Of a DNA stretch of 61,728 bases, positions 58,163 through 61,728 are shown piece by piece. The stretch's first letter is position 1, and every line of letters begins with the position of its first letter. The stretch comes from Actinomycetes bacterium (GTDB lineage: Bacteria > Actinomycetota > Coriobacteriia > Coriobacteriales > Eggerthellaceae). The stretch is from assembly GCA_023429565.1 (NCBI GenBank), contig JAEZDJ010000075.1:1-61728 (forward strand), written 5' to 3'. The translations under genes and the position numbers were made by a program. A model generated the notes under the pieces. The model saw only the letters and a program-made list of their open reading frames with translations. It had not been told where the DNA came from and searched no databases.

Positions 58163-59197
58163 TCACATCTTCCTCTGACGAAACAGCAGGTACACGAACA
58201 GGGGCGCTCCTATGATGGCAGTGAGGATGGAAAGCGGGATCTCGGTCGTGTAGATGCTGCGGCACACGTCGTCCACCACCAGGAGGAAGCAGCCACCCAG
58301 AAGGAACGATGCCGGAATCAGCACACGGTGGTCGGGACCCACCAGAAAGCGCGCCAGATGGGGGATGATCAACCCCACCCAGCCCACCATTCCCGCCACC
58401 GACACGGCCGACGACGTGACAAGCGTGGCCGCCAGCACCACCGCCAGGCGCGTCTTCTTGACGTCCACCCCCAAAGACAGCGCCTCCTCATCCCCCAGCG
58501 CCATGACGTTGAGCCGCCAGCGCAGCGCGAACAGCGCCGTGCCGCCCACGGCCAAGGGCACCAGCAGCCACAGCAAATCGTCCTCGTGCACGTTGGCCAG
58601 CCCGCCCATGAGCCAGAACGTGATCTCGGGCAGCTGAGAGTTGGGATCCGCCACGAACTTCGTGGCGGAGGTGAACGCCGTGAAAAGGTTCTGCACCACC
58701 ATGCCACACAGAACGAGGACGAGAACCTGGTTCATACCCCGCGCTATGCGCTGGGACAGCAGATACGACACCGCCACGGCAATGACGCCAAACACGAACG
58801 CGCTCAGCTGGATGCCGGCACCTCCCAAGGACAGCAGTATGCCTAATGCCGCCCCAAACCCTGCCCCCGCCGAAGCGCCCAACAGATCGGGCGAGACCAT
58901 GGGGTTGCGAAACAGGCCCTGGTAGGCGCAGCCCGCCAGGGCCAGCATCGAACCCACGAGCACGGCTGCCACCACCCGCGGAAGGCGCAGATGGAGCAGC
59001 ACGTTGGCCGATGTCGGATCAGGAGCGCCAGAAAGCAGGGATGCCACCTCGTCAAGGGAGAACTCGTAGCGGCCGAGGGCCAGGGACAGCACGAACAGGA
59101 CACCCAAGGCGACGAAGAGGGCGAGGAACACGCCCACAATCCGTTTCCTGTCGGGAGCAGTCGCCCCGCTGCCCTCTCCCAGACTCAGGTCGCTCAT
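58163..59197 (-). CDS. ABC importer permease (FecCD-like)
   Basis: A 344-residue FecCD-type permease with about nine to ten helices. Typical motifs are RLPRVVAAVLVGSMLALAGCAYQGLFRNPMVSPDLLGASAGAGFGAA and VAGMVGWVGLIIPHLARFLVGPDHR. It acts as a homodimer. The ATG overlaps the stop of the upstream gene as ATGA. Transported ligand unknown. Confidence 0.95.
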   Translation of the reverse strand: MSDLSLGEGSGATAPDRKRIVGVFLALFVALGVLFVLSLALGRYEFSLDEVASLLSGAPDPTSANVLLHLRLPRVVAAVLVGSMLALAGCAYQGLFRNPMVSPDLLGASAGAGFGAALGILLSLGGAGIQLSAFVFGVIAVAVSYLLSQRIARGMNQVLVLVLCGMVVQNLFTAFTSATKFVADPNSQLPEITFWLMGGLANVHEDDLLWLLVPLAVGGTALFALRWRLNVMALGDEEALSLGVDVKKTRLAVVLAATLVTSSAVSVAGMVGWVGLIIPHLARFLVGPDHRVLIPASFLLGGCFLLVVDDVCRSIYTTEIPLSILTAIIGAPLFVYLLFRQRKM

Positions 59198-60138
59198 GCA
59201 GCATCGCCTGCCGCACCGGTCGAGGCTGTGCCCGAATTCTCAACCGCAGCCCGCCCGGCGTTCTCGACAGTTTCAGCCGTCGGGTCGACGCCCGGGCCCT
59301 CAAGCACGGATGCGGAAAGCTCCTGCCCGTCCACCGCATCCCGCGTGCGTACCGTCACGCGCGCACCGTCGGCTTCCGCGGAAAGGCTGTCCCCATAGTT
59401 GGCGTTCACCGTGTCAGCCAGTCGCTTGGCGCAGGTCTGAAGCGTGTCGCGGGAGAACTCGTGGTTGTGCATCATCACCGCAGGAAACCCTTCCCCAAAC
59501 GAATACCAGGTGCAGCACCTCAGCTGGGCAAACTGCTGGATGTCGAAGGACACCGATGCCGCAGTCCCTGTTGCACCGTCCCCCGCGGACGCCTGGATCG
59601 CGCCCAGCCGCACGCCGGACGGTACGGTGAACGTCGTCTCCTGCTCCAACACGGCGTTCGAGGAGGACCCCGCGGCCCGCACATGCGGCAACCCGCCGTC
59701 CTCCGTACGCGCAGCCACCGACACCTGGCCGTCGTACAGCGCGTAATACACCGACGACGACGCACCCCCGGCAGCGGCCTCAGGCGTGGGCACGATGCGA
59801 ACCACCACGTCATGCCCCTCGACTCTTGCCTCTAGGGACAGGGTCCGCGAATCGGGGTCGGCACCGTTCAGGAGCACTTTCAGGTCGTCGACCACCTGCC
59901 CGGACGTTTCCAGATCGCGGTCAAACGTCAACCGCACCTCCACGTACTGGGAGGCTTCCGTAAGATCGCTCCCCGCCGTGACGGACGACCCCGTGCAGCG
60001 CGGCGAGCCCTCATCAACCACCGCGACAGGCGCACAGCCCGACAGCAGGATGCTCGCCACGAAGAAGCCCGCTCCGGCCACAAACATCACCAGGCAGACA
60101 AGCGCGAGGGCGACACCGCCTCGTCTCAAGGCGCTCAT
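59194..60138 (-). CDS. Exported protein of unknown family
   Basis: A 314-residue protein. An N-terminal hydrophobic segment with LLSGCAPVAVV near residue 35 reads as a lipobox. The mature part is mainly beta-like and polar with a CCTWYSFGEGFPAVMMHNHEF segment and a Cys further on. I recognise no family. It overlaps both neighbours by 4 nt (ATGA at each end), so it is made together with the permease. It could be an extra surface receptor or chaperone for the ligand. Start at 60138; an ATG seven codons earlier is also in frame. Confidence 0.82.
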   Translation of the reverse strand: MSALRRGGVALALVCLVMFVAGAGFFVASILLSGCAPVAVVDEGSPRCTGSSVTAGSDLTEASQYVEVRLTFDRDLETSGQVVDDLKVLLNGADPDSRTLSLEARVEGHDVVVRIVPTPEAAAGGASSSVYYALYDGQVSVAARTEDGGLPHVRAAGSSSNAVLEQETTFTVPSGVRLGAIQASAGDGATGTAASVSFDIQQFAQLRCCTWYSFGEGFPAVMMHNHEFSRDTLQTCAKRLADTVNANYGDSLSAEADGARVTVRTRDAVDGQELSASVLEGPGVDPTAETVENAGRAAVENSGTASTGAAGDAA

Positions 60139-61718
60139 CCCGCCACCCGCACGAGCCATTCGGGCGCGTCGTCGGCCGGAATGACCAGATAGGCGTAGGC
60201 GCTCTGCCCCGCCAGCTTCACCGACAGCAGGTAGCCTCCCCCGTCGAGATAGCAGGCGTTCTTCGCCAGAGGCAACAGCTCGGCAATCTGGGAGGGATCG
60301 GTGGTGGAGAATTTCGTGCCGAAGTCCTGCATGCTGATGAACTGCTGGTCGACCGCAGCCCGGTAACCTAGGAAGTAGGCGCTCTGGGGCTCGGTCACAG
60401 CGTTCATCCCGTCGAAGGGCGCATAGCGCTGCACCGTGATGCTCTCCACCAGGGACTCCTCGTTCTGCTGCACCAGATAGCCGTCCAATCCCTTCTGTTT
60501 GAACCAGTCCAGCGTGTGCTCGAACTCGTCGGTCAGATACACCACCGTGTTCTCGATGCCGTAGGCGAAGGTCTCGGCTGCCGTCTCGCCAGCCTGCGTG
60601 AACATGAGCACGCCCCGACAGGTGCCCGCGGGATGATAGCGATCATCGACGCTTTGGTTGGCAATGTCCTCCGCGAGCGCCGCCAGAAGTTCGCTTCGTG
60701 CCTGAGCATCGCAGTTCAGGAGCATCGGGTCGGCATACAGCCGATCGGACAGGTAGATGTCGCCCAGCGCGTAGGCCTGCCGCGCCGTCGACGTGCCCAG
60801 GGCCGCGGCGTCCTCGTCGTCCAGAAGCGACAGATCGCCCGTCACGGCGGCACGGGCAAGCTCGCGGGCGTGTCCGGTGCCGTCCAGCTGCGTGAGCTCC
60901 GACAGCTCGTCGAGCGTTGCGCGGTCATAGTAGCGCACGAGCTCGCTCCCATCGGCCAGCGTGTAGCGAATCACCACGTCATAAGGCATGACCGTTCCAC
61001 CGAAGTCGGAACGGTCCTCTCCCAACTGGCTGCCTCCCGTCAATGCAAGCTGGGTGTGGACGCGACGCACAACGTCGATGGATTCGGTATCGTCAAACGT
61101 GTACTCGGCACTGAAGTAATAGCTTCCGTCACCGGCCTTGGCCGTGTCAAACTTTGTGGCCAAGTAGCTGGGGCTTCCCGTATAGGACACGCTCACGCGG
61201 GAGACGGCGGACGCCTCCGGAACGGCAGACGCATATCCCAGGCCACCCGTTCCCACGGCCACCAGCACGGCGGCAAGCACCGCCGCCTCGGCCCCAAGGA
61301 CGGCAATCGTGCGCCTTCCCGACGAGCGCCCCTTGAGCGGTCCGCGCAACAGCACGGCGGACACGATCAGGAACACGGCGAACGAGGCGGCGATGGCGGC
61401 ACCCACGTTCAATCCGGCCAAGAGCGTGAACGTGCCACCAAACGCCGCCAGGCCCACCACAATTCCCACCACCAGCGCCAGCACGACATTCAGACCGGCA
61501 ATGCCGGCTTTCTCCCCCTTGCGCCGACGGACGAGGAAGAACCCCAACGCCACCAACGCCACCAGCACGATCGCCCAGCAGCCCACGAGCAGCCAGGTGC
61601 CCACCAGCGGGTAATAGACGGGGTGCTGCACGATGAACACCTGGTGATCGGCCGCCTCCTGAGCGAAGAAGAGCAGGGGGTTCATCGGAGCGGTCACGTC
61701 CAGGAGCGAGGAGGCCAC
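60135..61718 (-). CDS. Membrane protein with large extracytoplasmic domain, unknown family; 5' end may lie outside
   Basis: At least 527 residues. Five hydrophobic helices lie in the first about 170 residues (TWLLVGCWAIVLVALVALGFFLV, then three more, then AVLAAVLVAVGTGGLGYASA). About 350 polar residues follow with beta-like stretches such as YDVVIRYTLADGSELVRYYD. No family recognised. The ends overlap the next gene as ATGA. The start is unsure: a GTG at 61718 is the farthest candidate in view and the frame remains open to the window edge, while ATG at 61685 is also possible. It is the first gene seen of the operon. Confidence 0.78.
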   Translation of the reverse strand: MASSLLDVTAPMNPLLFFAQEAADHQVFIVQHPVYYPLVGTWLLVGCWAIVLVALVALGFFLVRRRKGEKAGIAGLNVVLALVVGIVVGLAAFGGTFTLLAGLNVGAAIAASFAVFLIVSAVLLRGPLKGRSSGRRTIAVLGAEAAVLAAVLVAVGTGGLGYASAVPEASAVSRVSVSYTGSPSYLATKFDTAKAGDGSYYFSAEYTFDDTESIDVVRRVHTQLALTGGSQLGEDRSDFGGTVMPYDVVIRYTLADGSELVRYYDRATLDELSELTQLDGTGHARELARAAVTGDLSLLDDEDAAALGTSTARQAYALGDIYLSDRLYADPMLLNCDAQARSELLAALAEDIANQSVDDRYHPAGTCRGVLMFTQAGETAAETFAYGIENTVVYLTDEFEHTLDWFKQKGLDGYLVQQNEESLVESITVQRYAPFDGMNAVTEPQSAYFLGYRAAVDQQFISMQDFGTKFSTTDPSQIAELLPLAKNACYLDGGGYLLSVKLAGQSAYAYLVIPADDAPEWLVRVAG

Positions 61719-61728
61719 GGTGACGGTG

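Overview
The window looks like a chromosomal segment of a high-GC, anaerobic actinobacterium of the class Coriobacteriia, most likely the family Eggerthellaceae. This is inferred from three things: LuxR regulators with a long polytopic membrane N-terminus, a Tat-exported lipoprotein flavoenzyme of the old-yellow-enzyme family, and several molybdenum/tungsten oxidoreductase genes with their cofactor supply. No rRNA, tRNA, CRISPR array or transposase was recognised.

Left part (1-29.7 kb) is mostly housekeeping. It holds a ruvC-ruvA-ruvB-DUF6483 operon (the last gene cut by the left edge), a membrane LuxR regulator divergent from the exported flavoenzyme, a YebC-family regulator, a Tat-exported and cell-wall-anchored metallophosphoesterase, and a molybdate import plus molybdopterin operon (modA-modB-modC-moaA-moaC; modB carries a large extra extracytoplasmic domain). 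These are followed by an MFS exporter, ligA, an HdeD-like protein, a glmS-acpS operon with nnrD just downstream, and a TetR-controlled ABC/YhgE export operon with a perfect palindromic operator.

Middle (29.7-33.1 kb): a 1.6 kb stretch without a convincing gene, rich in degenerate repeats and carrying a perfect parS (ParB-binding) site. Then come a PadR regulator with a flavin reductase and a GNAT acetyltransferase.

The most unusual part is 33.4-47.6 kb. A tightly packed minus-strand cluster encodes two different Mo/W-bis-pterin oxidoreductases, both with a predicted cysteine metal ligand. With them are a four-cluster ferredoxin subunit, an NrfD-type quinone-reacting membrane subunit, an HdrB-like double-CCG protein, a DUF2064 glycosyl/nucleotidyltransferase-like protein, a radical SAM enzyme and a ferredoxin-DUF169 fusion. 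The first oxidoreductase ends in two aromatic-rich repeats not usual for this family. Next to it lie a PhnP-like metallo-beta-lactamase protein and a two-gene arsenosugar-type unit (ArsS radical SAM plus its peroxidase-like partner). I infer a membrane-linked respiratory system with an unknown, possibly organo-arsenic or other methylated/heteroatom substrate. The substrate cannot be read from sequence.

Right part (47.8-61.7 kb): a DUF2798 membrane protein behind a highly structured leader, a strong promoter followed at once by a terminator (a possible small RNA or attenuator), an OxlT-like MFS transporter and a small membrane protein. Then come an EF-G-like GTPase, a PGPGW-type small membrane protein and the scar of a deletion that fused the ends of a binding-protein gene and a LuxR gene. 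The window closes with a full-length membrane LuxR regulator and a five-gene, translationally coupled metal-chelate ABC import operon whose first two genes have no recognised family.
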